DNA of 48,304 bases, taken from NCBI GenBank assembly GCA_016283755.1, contig JAEENO010000002.1:1-48304 (forward strand). The letters are read 5' to 3'. This document shows positions 1 through 9,666 of this stretch, in pieces. The notes below the pieces were generated by a model. That model searched no databases and was not told the DNA's origin. It was given only the letters and a program-made list of their open reading frames with translations. The number at the start of each line of letters is the position of its first letter. The stretch's first letter is position 1. The position numbers and the translations under genes are program-made. This stretch comes from Lachnospiraceae bacterium. GTDB taxonomy: Bacteria; Bacillota; Clostridia; Lachnospirales; Lachnospiraceae.

Positions 1-1435
1 CCAGGGCGAGCCTATAGGAACCATGACAAACGGTGAAGCAATCATCGACCTTATGAATGCGGTAGGTTACGACATTGCAATTCCGGGTAACCACGAATTT
101 GACTATGGTATGGACAGATTTTTAGAGCTTACCGAAAAAGCAAAGTTCCGGTATATAAGCTGCAACTTTAATAAGGAAGGCGAGCTTGTATTTGATCCAT
201 ATGTAATTAAGGAAATTAACGGCAAGAAGATCGGTTTTGTCGGAGTTACAACACCTCATACACTTACAAGTTCAACACCTAAGTATTTCCAGGACGAGAA
301 CGGTAACTTTATCTACGGCTTTATGCAGGATACTACCGGTGAAAAGCTCTACTCGGCAGTTCAGAACGCAGTAGATGCTGCTATAGCTGCAGGTGCAGAA
401 TACATCGTAGCTATGGGGCACATGGGCAATGTTGAAGGAGATCATCCGTATAATTACGCAGATGTTATTGCCAATACTACAGGAATCGACGTATTCCTTG
501 ATGGACACAGTCATGATACAGACCAGGTAACAATGAAGAACAAAGACGGTGAAGACGTAATTAGATCTGCTTGCGGAACCAAGTTACAGGGTATCGGATA
601 TGCTCGTATTTCCGCTGAAGACGGAAGTATTACCACAGGCTTATATACATGGAACAATAAAACTACGGCGTATGAGCTTTTTGGACTTAATAACGATGTA
701 AGAACTGCAGTAGATAAGGCAATTGCAGACTTTGAAGAAAAGCTCTGCGAAGTAGTTGCAAAGACTGCCGTAGAACTTACAATTAACGATCCTGAAGCAA
801 CAGCAAGCGACGGAACACCGATTAGAATCATAAGATGTGCAGAGACCAACCTCGGTGACCTTTGTGCAGATGCTTACAGAGATCAGCTTGGCGCGGATAT
901 AGCTTTTGCCAACGGCGGCGGTATCAGAGTGAGCATTCCTAAGGGAGATATTACTCTTGGTGATATTTTAAAAGTTCATCCTTTCGGCAACATGCTTTGC
1001 CTTGTTGAGGTAACAGGTAAGCAGGTCCTTGACGCGTTAGAGTGGGGCGCGAGAAACGTACCGGAAGAGACAGGTGCATTCCTTCATGTATCCGGTCTTA
1101 CATATGAGATTCATGTTAATATTCCAAGTTCTTGCACGGCTGATGAGAACGGTATGTTCACGGGCGTTGCGGGCGAATATCGTGTTAAGAATGTAATGAT
1201 TGGCGGAGAACCGCTTGATCTTAACAAGACCTATAAGCTTGCTTCTCATAATTATATGCTTAAGAACGGCGGCGACGGATTCTCAATGTTCGCCGGTTGC
1301 AACATTCTTCTTAATGAAGTTATGATTGATAACCAGGCATTAATTAATTACATCGTTAATACTTTGGGCGGTGTAGTAGGCGAAGGCTATGAGAATCCTT
1401 ACGGAGAAGGCAGGATTAGAGCAATAGAAGACTGA
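1..1435 (+). CDS. 5'-nucleotidase/2',3'-cyclic phosphodiesterase family protein (5'-truncated by window)
   Basis: The reading frame is open to the first base, so the N-terminus, including the first metal-binding motif, lies outside the window; the Met at 23 is internal. The visible part opens with the 'LMNAVGYD..IPGNHEFDYG' block of UshA-type calcineurin-like phosphoesterases, followed by MGHMG and DGHSHD metal-ligand motifs. The C-terminal 5'-nucleotidase domain follows, with the NGGGIR substrate-binding motif and the typical 'GDILKVHPFGN' stretch. Family members hydrolyse extracellular nucleotides, usually as secreted or wall-anchored enzymes; no C-terminal LPXTG anchor is present and the protein ends at a plain stop. 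A strong terminator follows. The exact substrate (5'-nucleotides, UDP-sugars or cyclic nucleotides) cannot be read from sequence. Confidence 0.93.
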   Translation, partial: QGEPIGTMTNGEAIIDLMNAVGYDIAIPGNHEFDYGMDRFLELTEKAKFRYISCNFNKEGELVFDPYVIKEINGKKIGFVGVTTPHTLTSSTPKYFQDENGNFIYGFMQDTTGEKLYSAVQNAVDAAIAAGAEYIVAMGHMGNVEGDHPYNYADVIANTTGIDVFLDGHSHDTDQVTMKNKDGEDVIRSACGTKLQGIGYARISAEDGSITTGLYTWNNKTTAYELFGLNNDVRTAVDKAIADFEEKLCEVVAKTAVELTINDPEATASDGTPIRIIRCAETNLGDLCADAYRDQLGADIAFANGGGIRVSIPKGDITLGDILKVHPFGNMLCLVEVTGKQVLDALEWGARNVPEETGAFLHVSGLTYEIHVNIPSSCTADENGMFTGVAGEYRVKNVMIGGEPLDLNKTYKLASHNYMLKNGGDGFSMFAGCNILLNEVMIDNQALINYIVNTLGGVVGEGYENPYGEGRIRAIED

Positions 1436-1446
1436 TTGATATTCAG

Positions 1447-1480
1447 AGGAACCCGTGTTACTTACGGGTTCCTTTTTATT
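1447..1480 (+). terminator. Rho-independent terminator of the nucleotidase gene
   Basis: A perfect 10-bp stem AGGAACCCGT/ACGGGTTCCT with a 7-nt loop is followed by TTTTATTT, 11 nt after the stop codon. Confidence 0.93.
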
Positions 1481-1554
1481 TGCCGATATTTAAATGGAAT
1501 TGATTATGCATAATAATTTTTTAAATGTTAAATATGAATTATCCCCTGAAATAC

Positions 1555-1583
1555 TTGAATATTGGACGCTTAAATGGGATAAT
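1555..1583 (+). promoter_or_regulatory. Sigma-A-like promoter for the chemoreceptor gene
   Basis: TTGAAT (1555-1560), 17-bp spacer, GATAAT (1578-1583), about 33 bp before the start codon. No convincing sigma-28 promoter was found although the product is a chemoreceptor. Confidence 0.5.
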
Positions 1584-1615
1584 TAAAGTAACTTTTTAAA
1601 AAAAGGAGAGGTTTG

Positions 1616-3334
1616 ATGAGTAAAGAGAATATGGAAACAGAGAAGGTTACATTTGTTCACAGAATCGGTTTTAAGATTATTCTTCTGGCAGTTCTGCTTA
1701 CTGCATTTACTTCTGCGGTAATTACGGTATCTTCAGCTATTATAAGCAAGAAGACGGTTGTCCAGAATACTAAGAATGATATGAAGACAATTGCGGAGGC
1801 GTACGGACAGTACACTTCAACAGGTTTCATGCTTGTACAGTCAGGTATGTATGAACTTGATTATGTTCTTCAAACATGTCTTAAGGATTGCAAGATTGAA
1901 GGACTCGATACTTCCTATGGATATCTTGTAGGTGCAGACGGAACAATGTTATATCATCCAAATGCGGATAAGATTGGTCAGCCGGTCGAGAATTCGGTTG
2001 TAAAAGGCCTTGTCAGTGACATACAGGCGGGAAATATTCCGGATCCTGATTGCGTTGAATATGATTATAAGGGTGAGACAAAGTATGCGGGATACTATAT
2101 AATTCCTAATGTTAATGCGATCCTTGTGGTTACTGCGGATGAAGATGAGATCCTTGAAGATATCAATGCAACCATAAGAAGCCTGGCTTTTGCAACCTGC
2201 GGAATTATAGTCATTGCTATCATAATTTCCTATATTCTCGGTATGATAATTACAGCACCGATAAAGAAGGTTACGACTGTAGTTGAAAAGACATCCGATT
2301 TTGACTTTACGGATATTGAAGGCCTTGACGTATTCATGAAGCGTAAGGATGAATGTGGTGTGATTATGAGAGCGGTAGTCGATATGCGTAAAGCTCTCAG
2401 AGGAATCCTCGGTGATATATCAAGTGTCAGTCATCAGATCAATTATAATGTCGGTGAGCTTGCAGGTGCAGGAAGAGAGGTTAACTCCATCTGTACTGAT
2501 AATTCCGCAACGACAGAGCAGCTTGCGGCAAGCATGCAGGAGACAAGTGCTACTGCAGAGTCGATCGGTAACAGTGTTGACAGTATGAAGTCTGCAGCAT
2601 CAGAGATTAAGGATCTTTCCGTTAAGGGCGAGGGGCTTGCACGTGAAATTATGGAACGTGCGGAAGGTCTTAAGAAGTCTACGGAAGAAGCGACAGTACG
2701 TACCAAGACAATGTACAAAGACGTTAAGAGTAAGACTGATGAAGCAATCGAAGATTCCAAATCGGTTAATAAGATTAATGAGCTTACGGAAGCAATTATG
2801 GCTATTTCTTCACAGACAAGTCTCCTTGCACTTAATGCTTCAATTGAAGCTGCACGTGCGGGTGATGCGGGCCGCGGATTCGCAGTAGTTGCTACAGAGA
2901 TTGGTAATCTTGCAGATCAGACATCTTCAACTGTAGCTAACATTAACGAGATTGTATCGGAAGTTAACGAGGCGGTTGCCAAGATGACACGAAGCTTAGG
3001 AGACACGGTAGACTTCCTTGAGAATATAGTTATCAAGGATTATGAGCAGTTCACAGATGTAAGTATTCAGTACAATAATGACGCTGATACATTCCAGAAC
3101 AGCATGCAGACAATTGAAGGTGAGGTTCGCTCACTTAATGATGCGATCGAAGCGATTTCTGTCTCTGTTAACGGAATTGTGGATACTGTATCGGAAGCAG
3201 CAACAGGTGTTAATGACATTGCTGAGAAGACAACAGACGTTGTCGTTAAGACATCAAAGAACAACGATCTTACATATGACTGTGAGCAGAATGTTAAGAA
3301 GCTTACGGATATTGAGAAAATGTTCTCTTTATAA
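1616..3334 (+). CDS. Methyl-accepting chemotaxis protein with extracellular Cache domain
   Basis: 572 aa from the ATG at 1616, preceded by AGGAG with 7-nt spacing; a TTG three bases upstream is a less likely start. Order: cytoplasmic tail, TM1 (about 19-45), an extracellular single-Cache-like sensor (about 46-185, with 'DGTMLYHPNADKIG'), TM2 (about 190-213), HAMP region, then the signalling domain with the highly conserved hairpin tip around 'SLLALNASIEAARAGDAGRG'. This is a transmembrane receptor that controls CheA in response to an extracellular small molecule; Cache domains of this kind often bind organic acids or amino acids, but the ligand is unknown. No other chemotaxis gene is adjacent, so it is a stand-alone receptor. 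A terminator closes the gene. Confidence 0.95.
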   Translation: MSKENMETEKVTFVHRIGFKIILLAVLLTAFTSAVITVSSAIISKKTVVQNTKNDMKTIAEAYGQYTSTGFMLVQSGMYELDYVLQTCLKDCKIEGLDTSYGYLVGADGTMLYHPNADKIGQPVENSVVKGLVSDIQAGNIPDPDCVEYDYKGETKYAGYYIIPNVNAILVVTADEDEILEDINATIRSLAFATCGIIVIAIIISYILGMIITAPIKKVTTVVEKTSDFDFTDIEGLDVFMKRKDECGVIMRAVVDMRKALRGILGDISSVSHQINYNVGELAGAGREVNSICTDNSATTEQLAASMQETSATAESIGNSVDSMKSAASEIKDLSVKGEGLAREIMERAEGLKKSTEEATVRTKTMYKDVKSKTDEAIEDSKSVNKINELTEAIMAISSQTSLLALNASIEAARAGDAGRGFAVVATEIGNLADQTSSTVANINEIVSEVNEAVAKMTRSLGDTVDFLENIVIKDYEQFTDVSIQYNNDADTFQNSMQTIEGEVRSLNDAIEAISVSVNGIVDTVSEAATGVNDIAEKTTDVVVKTSKNNDLTYDCEQNVKKLTDIEKMFSL

Positions 3335-3347
3335 TTAATAGAATTAA

Positions 3348-3374
3348 GGCCCGCCTACATGGCGGGCCATTTTT
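3348..3374. terminator. Terminator between convergent genes
   Basis: 8-bp stem GGCCCGCC/GGCGGGCC, 5-nt loop, then ATTTTTAT on the plus strand. It stops the chemoreceptor transcript; on the minus strand the trailing T-tract is weaker (TTAATTC), so bidirectional use is possible but less certain. Confidence 0.85.
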
Positions 3375-3392
3375 ATATAAAGACTGTTAAAT

Positions 3393-4271
3393 TTAGTAAT
3401 CTTTGGAACTGAAGAAGTTTCCTTCTATGTATTCCGTCTTAAGTACATTTACGAATGCATCCGGATCTGTCTCATGAATCTCATCGACCATCTTACGAAC
3501 CTCATTACTTGTTACAACCGAATATACCAAGGATTTATCTTCGCCCTGGTAGCACCCCGTACCTTCGAATTTTGTAGCGGTGTGATGAGTTTTCTTATTG
3601 ATTGAATCATATACTTCCTTTGGCTTATTGGTAATTACGAGCATCGTCATCTTCTTAAATTTCTTATGCATCGTATTAACTACCTGGGTAGAGATAAACT
3701 GGAAGATTATTGAGTAAAGCGCTGCATCCCATCCGAAGAGTGCACCGGCGATAACAAGGATGGTCGCATTGAATATAAGTACGTAATTCCAAGGGTCTAT
3801 ATCATATTTTTCACCGACATATATTGCTATGAAATCGGTTCCGCCCGAACCTGCACCTGCGTTAAGCGATATCGCAACCGCAAGACCGTTAATCAATGCA
3901 CCGAAGATACTTATCAATAGTACATCGTAAGTTACAGTAAATACGGGAAGTATATCGGTAAGGAAACCGGTAAGTATTACAACTACGCAACTTGATGCGG
4001 TAAACTTAATACCTATCTTTCTGAATCCCAGGATTATCGGAAAAGCATTAAGCGAATAGTTTATTACCGAGAACGGAAGGGTTATACCCCAATATTTTAG
4101 AACAACCTTCTGGATAAGAAGCGTTATTCCGGTAAAACCGCCGGGGAATAAATTGCCCGCATTAATAAAGGTATTGATGTTGATTGCAAAGATTATGGAG
4201 GAGATTACAGCCGCCGCATAGCGCGTTACCTCGACCTTAAGTTCCTTTTTGGAGAGCTTTTTTTGATTCAT
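3393..4271 (-). CDS. YitT family membrane protein (DUF161/DUF2179)
   Basis: 292 aa, starting at an ATG preceded by GGAGG at 8-nt spacing. A short basic N-terminus is followed by about five hydrophobic segments with the family's glycine-rich blocks ('NLFPGGFTGIT', 'NAGAGSGGTDFIAIY'), then a soluble C-terminal DUF2179 domain ('KMTMLVITNKPKEVYDSIN', ending 'DAFVNVLKTEYIEGNFF'). Members are ubiquitous in Firmicutes and their function is not established; the C-terminal domain resembles a small-ligand regulatory module. It is divergently transcribed from the large gene at 4478, with separate promoters in the spacer. Confidence 0.93.
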   Translation of the reverse strand: MNQKKLSKKELKVEVTRYAAAVISSIIFAININTFINAGNLFPGGFTGITLLIQKVVLKYWGITLPFSVINYSLNAFPIILGFRKIGIKFTASSCVVVILTGFLTDILPVFTVTYDVLLISIFGALINGLAVAISLNAGAGSGGTDFIAIYVGEKYDIDPWNYVLIFNATILVIAGALFGWDAALYSIIFQFISTQVVNTMHKKFKKMTMLVITNKPKEVYDSINKKTHHTATKFEGTGCYQGEDKSLVYSVVTSNEVRKMVDEIHETDPDAFVNVLKTEYIEGNFFSSKDY

Positions 4272-4301
4272 ATCTGCTACCTCCGAATATTCTTTTTCTC
4301 G

Positions 4302-4330
4302 ATTATAGCAAACGACGGATAAACAGGCAA
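4302..4330 (-). promoter_or_regulatory. Promoter of the yitT-family gene
   Basis: On the minus strand TTGCCT (4330-4325), a 17-bp spacer and TATAAT (4307-4302), about 30 bp before the start codon. Confidence 0.75.
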
Positions 4331-4367
4331 TAAAGAGTCGCTAAAATCTTGAAAACGCTTTAAATTG

Positions 4368-4397
4368 TTGGATTATTTTCTAATACTATGCTATAAT
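4368..4397 (+). promoter_or_regulatory. Extended -10 promoter for the 4478 gene
   Basis: TATAAT at 4392-4397 preceded by TG-N (TGCTATAAT); a plausible -35 TTGGAT lies at 4368 with an 18-bp spacer. The predicted untranslated leader is about 75 nt and shows no clear riboswitch fold. The same 'ACTATGCTATAAT' context recurs upstream of glf. Confidence 0.65.
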
Positions 4398-4477
4398 TAA
4401 GGATACTTGAAGATGGGGGAGTAGGCCTGTCATAAAGTAACGTTAATACGCACGATAATAGCACGGGAGATTAATAA

Positions 4478-6769
4478 ATGGGTGCAGTTAATTACAATAA
4501 GGGCGATTATATAGCAAAGAAAGGCGATAAGATTAAGGTTCTCAGTCTTATAGCAGATGGTTCTGTTATTCAGAAGACACCGATGGATGAGTGCATTCTG
4601 GAGAAGGGACATATAGTAGGCCTTGCGGGCTGCGACTCGCAGATCTATCCTGCAGATTATATAGCTGCAGAAGATTGTCTTATTATGGAATACTCCTATA
4701 CGATTCCGGAAGAATTGATTAAGCTTTTTGAAAAGAGCCTTGATTACGGTTCCGTATTTATATTGGCTGCATTAAAGCAGGTGGCTTTCCTTCTTAGTCG
4801 TCATATGAAATTGAAGCAGATTACCCGCGACTATTATAATATTGTGGTTACTACATACCGTGATTATAAGTATCTGTGCAGCAAGTATTCTGTTGCGGAA
4901 TATGAATTGCAGAGAATGGAATATCTCACACAGATAAGTAAGGATGATGCGATTCCTGAGTGGAAAGAGCGTTACTATGCTAAATTTGTGCGTTTTACGT
5001 TAGACGATCTTAAGGATTTATTTAAGAATATTGACCTTTGCATAGGTACGATAGAAGAAGCCGGTCATTTCATGGCAGCCTTAATTAACAGAAGTGAAGA
5101 ATACTTAGGCTATATTGATAAGAGTAAATCTATCCTTCTTGCAGACAAGAAGAACGATCTTTTCCAGCTTATGTTCGATCTTGAGAATCGTGTATCCTTC
5201 ATAAGCAGCGACAAGGAAGAGATTGAAGATAAGATGAACAATCTCATAAGCTTCATTATGAAGTCGGGATTATATGATAAGGATTTTGTTAAGCAAAGGA
5301 TTGCTGAGTACAGAAATCATACCTTTGCGGTTGCCGCGGAGAATGCGCCTGAAGAAGAGACTGAAGAGACCGTATGGGGCGAGGAAGATGAGGAAAGAGC
5401 AGAGAATCAGCTTCCTTGTGTAGACCAAATCTTACAGTATGCGGATTTTTCGGACGAAGAGATTACCACATTCAAGGAAAAACTCAAAGCCTTTTCGGAA
5501 TTGCCTGATAAGACGGCAACGGACGGTGATGCAAGATCACTAAGAAAGTGGCTTACCGGAGAATTCTACAGATGCTATCGCCAGGCAGCTAAGAATGCGC
5601 TTACGGTTGGTAATATAACTCCTGTTGTAAGTATGTTCTTAAACTTCGGATTTATGGATGTATCGTTTGTGGGCGGTGAAGAGAATGCCAGCAGCGTAAT
5701 GGACCTTCTGGACAGACTCTTTGTATGCACCGGCGATAATGTATATACCTTCTTTAACTGGATTAAGAGTATATATGACGGAGAGCGCGAGCCTTCCATC
5801 AATGAACTCGATCTTGACTTTAATAAGTATGTAAGAGAAGCGGTAAGAACCGGTGAGATTCCTTCGGATAAGGAGAAGGCATACAGAGAGAATAACTGGA
5901 ATAAGGTTGCATTTGAACTTGATAACGTATTCCATTCGGGCGGACGTATCACAAGCGGTCATATAACGACGTTTTTACCGATACTTTCGGACGAAGATCT
6001 TATCAATACGCCTGCCAATATGATGGTTACGACTGATAAGATAAGAGAAGCTCTTGATATGATAAGAGCAATCGATTACGGATGCTTCTATCGTGAAGTT
6101 ATGTTCTCGGATGAGGCTCACGGAGTACCGAGAGAGTATATCAACTTAGAGATACTCCCTGATTTCATACTTTTACCAAATGCGGGATCTAAGGCAATCC
6201 TCTGGCAGCCTACAGCGGATGCGCGTAATAATACTTCAGCGCGTCTTATGATGCCTATTTTATCGACCGGAGATATTCGCGATATGATTATCGAGAACTG
6301 CGGAAGATACAGATGGGAGATGTGCAGAAAAGTTCAGGGTTCAAGGTGGAATGATATTACTACACCTTCCCTTACCAGTGAATACAGTGATTACCTGCAG
6401 TACTTCAGAAAGAATTTCGAGCTTTCGCCTGAAGCCAAGGAGAAGGTTGGTAATTCAATTAAGCGTGCACGTAATAATTATAGAGAAGTTTTCGTTAAGG
6501 ATTATGAGAACTGGATTAAGTTTGAGTCGAAGGGTTCATTCCGTCTTAATAAAGTTGCAAGAAATATTCTCTTTAACTACTGTCCGTTCGGACAGGCAAC
6601 AAGAGATCTTCTGAAGGATAACCCTATGTTCCAGGAGGCATTTAACCGCTTTACGATTCAGAAGCAGCGTAAGTTAAAGCATATCAATACGCTCTACAAT
6701 CATTATCAGCAGGCGGGTGGAGAACTTACTCCTGAGCTTATCGAGAACCTCAATTTCTATGAGATGTAA
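4478..6769 (+). CDS. Large cytosolic protein with cyclic-nucleotide-binding-like N-terminal domain, function unknown
   Basis: 763 aa; ATG preceded by GGGAGA at 7 nt. Residues 1-100 read as a Crp/cNMP-binding beta-barrel ('YNKGDYIAKKGDKIKVLSLI..GSVIQKT', 'LEKGHIVGLAG'), but the usual phosphate-binding cassette (FGE..L..PRxA) is not recognisable and no helix-turn-helix follows, so this is not a CRP-type repressor. The rest is mostly helical, with a strongly acidic linker near residues 287-312 ('EEETEETVWGEEDEERAE') and a C-terminal basic segment ('RFTIQKQRKLKHIN'). No transmembrane segment or signal peptide is visible. Similar long proteins are, to my knowledge, widespread in Lachnospiraceae and uncharacterised. 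Only 11 nt separate it from the rRNA methyltransferase gene, suggesting co-transcription. Confidence 0.8.
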   Translation: MGAVNYNKGDYIAKKGDKIKVLSLIADGSVIQKTPMDECILEKGHIVGLAGCDSQIYPADYIAAEDCLIMEYSYTIPEELIKLFEKSLDYGSVFILAALKQVAFLLSRHMKLKQITRDYYNIVVTTYRDYKYLCSKYSVAEYELQRMEYLTQISKDDAIPEWKERYYAKFVRFTLDDLKDLFKNIDLCIGTIEEAGHFMAALINRSEEYLGYIDKSKSILLADKKNDLFQLMFDLENRVSFISSDKEEIEDKMNNLISFIMKSGLYDKDFVKQRIAEYRNHTFAVAAENAPEEETEETVWGEEDEERAENQLPCVDQILQYADFSDEEITTFKEKLKAFSELPDKTATDGDARSLRKWLTGEFYRCYRQAAKNALTVGNITPVVSMFLNFGFMDVSFVGGEENASSVMDLLDRLFVCTGDNVYTFFNWIKSIYDGEREPSINELDLDFNKYVREAVRTGEIPSDKEKAYRENNWNKVAFELDNVFHSGGRITSGHITTFLPILSDEDLINTPANMMVTTDKIREALDMIRAIDYGCFYREVMFSDEAHGVPREYINLEILPDFILLPNAGSKAILWQPTADARNNTSARLMMPILSTGDIRDMIIENCGRYRWEMCRKVQGSRWNDITTPSLTSEYSDYLQYFRKNFELSPEAKEKVGNSIKRARNNYREVFVKDYENWIKFESKGSFRLNKVARNILFNYCPFGQATRDLLKDNPMFQEAFNRFTIQKQRKLKHINTLYNHYQQAGGELTPELIENLNFYEM

Positions 6770-6780
6770 TACGGTGAATA

Positions 6781-7929
6781 ATGGATAAAATGTATGATTT
6801 GGTGGCTCCGTGTCATTTCGGACTCGAAGCCTGCTTAAAAAGAGAGATATATGATCTGGGCTATGATATAAAGCTCGTTGAAGACGGCAAGGTAACCTTT
6901 ACGGGTGATGCCGAAGCTATATGCCGGGCGAATATCTGCCTTAGAACAACGGAGCGAGTGCTTATTCTTGTGGATTCCTTTAAGGCTACTACATATGAGG
7001 AGCTTTTTACGGGGATAAAAGCTATTCCATGGGAAGATTACATTCCGAAGGAGGCAAAGTTTTACGTAACGAAGGCCACTTCCGTAAAGAGCAAGCTTTT
7101 CAGCCCGTCTGATATTCAGTCAATAGTTAAAAAAGCTATGGTTGAAGAGCTTAAAGGCGTTTACCATGTCGACTGGTTTCCTGAAACAGGCGCAACATAC
7201 AAGCTTCGCGTTAATATGATGAAGGATATAGCTTATATATACCTTGATACTACGGGCGAATCCTTACATAAGAGAGGCTATAGAAAGCTTTCCGCCAAAG
7301 CGCCTATTACAGAGACATTGGCAGCAGCGCTTATTATGCTTACACCATGGAAGGCTGACAGAATTCTGGTAGATCCATTCTGCGGAAGCGGAACTTTTCT
7401 TATAGAAGCTGCCATGATGGCTGCTAATATGGCACCGGGTCTTAACAGAACTTTCGATTCTATGGAATGGACCAATATTATTCCGAAAAAGCTCTGGGAT
7501 GAGGTTTTTGACGAGATGAGAGAGCTTGTAGATACTTCTGTTAAGGTTGATTTACAGGGATTTGATATTGACCCCGATATAATTAAGGCTGCACGCGAGA
7601 ACGCAGCACTTGCGGGCGTTAAGGATATGATTCATTTTCAGCGTCGTCCGGTTGCGGAATTAAGCCATCCGAAGAAATATGGCTTTATAATTACCAATCC
7701 GCCTTACGGGGAGAGACTTGAAGAAAAAGAGGATCTTCCGCCGTTATACAGGCAGATTGGTGATGCCTATAGAAAGCTTGATGCATGGTCTATGTACGTA
7801 ATTACTGCATATGACAAGGCATGCGACGATATGGGGCTTAAGGCGACCAAGAGTCGCAAGATATATAACGGTATGATGAAGACGGAGTTTCTCCAGTTCA
7901 TCGGACCGAAACCACCTAAGAGAGATTAG
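6781..7929 (+). CDS. THUMP-domain class I rRNA N2-guanine methyltransferase (RlmL/YpsC-like)
   Basis: 382 aa. N-terminal THUMP RNA-binding region (about 45-160), then a Rossmann methyltransferase domain with the SAM motif 'VDPFCGSGTFLIEAA' (about 197-211), the acidic ribose-binding 'GFDIDPD' (260-266) and the catalytic NPPY tetrad (306-309). This combination identifies an N2-guanine RNA methyltransferase of the RlmL N-terminal/YpsC type, expected to modify 23S rRNA. Its length fits the single-domain form, without the RlmK half. No strong ribosome site precedes it; translation may be coupled to the gene 11 nt upstream. An alternative start is the Met four codons in. Confidence 0.92.
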   Translation: MDKMYDLVAPCHFGLEACLKREIYDLGYDIKLVEDGKVTFTGDAEAICRANICLRTTERVLILVDSFKATTYEELFTGIKAIPWEDYIPKEAKFYVTKATSVKSKLFSPSDIQSIVKKAMVEELKGVYHVDWFPETGATYKLRVNMMKDIAYIYLDTTGESLHKRGYRKLSAKAPITETLAAALIMLTPWKADRILVDPFCGSGTFLIEAAMMAANMAPGLNRTFDSMEWTNIIPKKLWDEVFDEMRELVDTSVKVDLQGFDIDPDIIKAARENAALAGVKDMIHFQRRPVAELSHPKKYGFIITNPPYGERLEEKEDLPPLYRQIGDAYRKLDAWSMYVITAYDKACDDMGLKATKSRKIYNGMMKTEFLQFIGPKPPKRD

Positions 7930-7950
7930 ATTAAGTAAGGACATATATTA

Positions 7951-9666
7951 ATGCGTTTCCAGAAAAGATACATATTGATTTTTGCTCTTGTATCTTTGGT
8001 TACTTTTATTAAGTTCACTGTAGGACTTGATGATTTCGTTAATGTAGAGCAGTTTAGAGGCGCGGACATACAAAACGGCGTATTCTACCCGATGATTGCG
8101 CAGAGTATTAACCGTAACGGCCTGGCAGTTACTCTTAACGGCAATACATACACCAATGAGACAGACGGAGTATATTTGGATGAACAATTGAATATAATGG
8201 TTCCGGTGAGGGTCTTACGCGAGAGCCTCCATTGTTCTGCGCATTTTTATAATGAGAATCGTCTTGTGATTCTTCAGGGTAACAGAAGAATTGAGATGGA
8301 ACTTGATTCTTACGAGATGACCTTTAATGATACTGTAGTTGAGATAACAAGCCCTATGGTAACTGACGGAAGAGATACGTATATACCTCTTCAGCAGTTA
8401 CAGGATAAGCTTTTCTTCGTAATAAGATGGAACAGTGAGAATAACGAAGCTATTGGCGTTACTTCTTCGGATGCTGATATCCTTCCGGAAAAGTTCGACC
8501 TTCGTAACTACGGCAGAGTCGGTGAAGTGCGTAACCAGGGCGACCTCGGGACCTGCTGGGCATTTGCGTCCCTTTCTGCACTTTCGTCTGCGCTTTTACC
8601 TGAAGAGGATATTATGTTTTCACCTGACCATATGAGTCTTAGAAACAGCTTCTCATCAGACCAGAATAATGGTGGCGAATATACAATGGGTATGGCTTAT
8701 CTTACATCCTGGCAGGGTCCTGTATATGAGCGTGACGATCCATACGGTGACGGCATGTCGCCTAACGGACTTACAGCTGTTAAGCATGTTCAGGAGATTC
8801 AGTTTATAGATTCGAAGAACCTTTCTGAGATTAAAGAGGCAATATTCATATACGGTGCGGTTCAGACATCGATATATATGAAGCCTTCGAATGAGCTTTA
8901 TTATAATAAGAATAATTGTGCTTATTACTATAACGGTAAGAATACCGTTAATCACGATATAGTTATTGTCGGTTGGGATGATACGTATCCTGCATCAAAT
9001 TTCCCGATTCCGCCTGAAGGAGACGGCGCTTTTATCTGCCAGAACAGCTGGGGCAAGGAATTCGGTGACGGTGGATTCTTCTATGTATCATATTATGATA
9101 CGAGTATATGCAAGCATTGTATTTGCTATACGGGTATAGAGAGTGACAAGAATTATGATTCAATTTACCAGTCCGACCTTTGCGGATACTCGGGACAGCT
9201 TGGATACAATAAGTCCGAGATATATGCTGCTAATGTATTTACGTCTACGCATGATGAATACCTGTCTGCGGTTGGCTTCTATACAACCGGTAAGGATACA
9301 TTATATGAGATATATATTGTTACGCCATTTGCGGATCCGGACAGTCTAAGCGAGGCAACGGCCATGCTTGCAGCAGCGGGGAAGAAGGAGAAGAAAGGAT
9401 ACTACACGGTTAAGCTTAATAAGAATGTTCAGATTAAGGCGGGAACCAAGTTTGCTATTATGATAAGGCTTGAGACACCGGGCGCTACAAGGCCGCTTGC
9501 TGTTGAATACAAACCGAAAGACGATACGATAATCGATCTTCTTGACGGTGAGTCTTATGTAAGTCCTAATGGCTTAAGATGGGAGCACACGGAAGAATCT
9601 CATAACTGCAATATCTGCCTTAAGGTATATACAAGTTACAGAGGAAGAACCGGATGGAAGAATTAA
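7951..9666 (+). CDS. Secreted papain-family (C1) cysteine protease with N-terminal stalk and C-terminal lectin-like domain
   Basis: 571 aa. An N-terminal signal or anchor segment (about 5-25) is followed by a copper-amine-oxidase-N-like region (about 57-170: 'VTLNGNTYTNETDGVYL', 'MVPVRVLRE', 'YIPLQQL'), a domain commonly found on Gram-positive surface proteins. The peptidase domain contains Gln196 and Cys202 in 'NQGDLGTCWAFASLSA', His335 in 'NHDIVIVGWDD' and Asn365 in 'QNSWG', so the full catalytic set is intact. Residues about 400-565 form the beta-rich lectin-like domain usual behind such bacterial C1 proteases. The stop overlaps the start of the amidase gene by 13 nt, so the two are translationally coupled. 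The target is unknown; surface-protein turnover or peptide scavenging are both possible. Confidence 0.9.
   Translation: MRFQKRYILIFALVSLVTFIKFTVGLDDFVNVEQFRGADIQNGVFYPMIAQSINRNGLAVTLNGNTYTNETDGVYLDEQLNIMVPVRVLRESLHCSAHFYNENRLVILQGNRRIEMELDSYEMTFNDTVVEITSPMVTDGRDTYIPLQQLQDKLFFVIRWNSENNEAIGVTSSDADILPEKFDLRNYGRVGEVRNQGDLGTCWAFASLSALSSALLPEEDIMFSPDHMSLRNSFSSDQNNGGEYTMGMAYLTSWQGPVYERDDPYGDGMSPNGLTAVKHVQEIQFIDSKNLSEIKEAIFIYGAVQTSIYMKPSNELYYNKNNCAYYYNGKNTVNHDIVIVGWDDTYPASNFPIPPEGDGAFICQNSWGKEFGDGGFFYVSYYDTSICKHCICYTGIESDKNYDSIYQSDLCGYSGQLGYNKSEIYAANVFTSTHDEYLSAVGFYTTGKDTLYEIYIVTPFADPDSLSEATAMLAAAGKKEKKGYYTVKLNKNVQIKAGTKFAIMIRLETPGATRPLAVEYKPKDDTIIDLLDGESYVSPNGLRWEHTEESHNCNICLKVYTSYRGRTGWKN

Noticed and set aside
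1482-1489. GCCGATAT resembling a sigma-28 -10 element upstream of the chemoreceptor gene
   Set aside because: No TAAA-like -35 at the required distance; the upstream sequence is the previous terminator. A sigma-A-like promoter lies closer to the gene.
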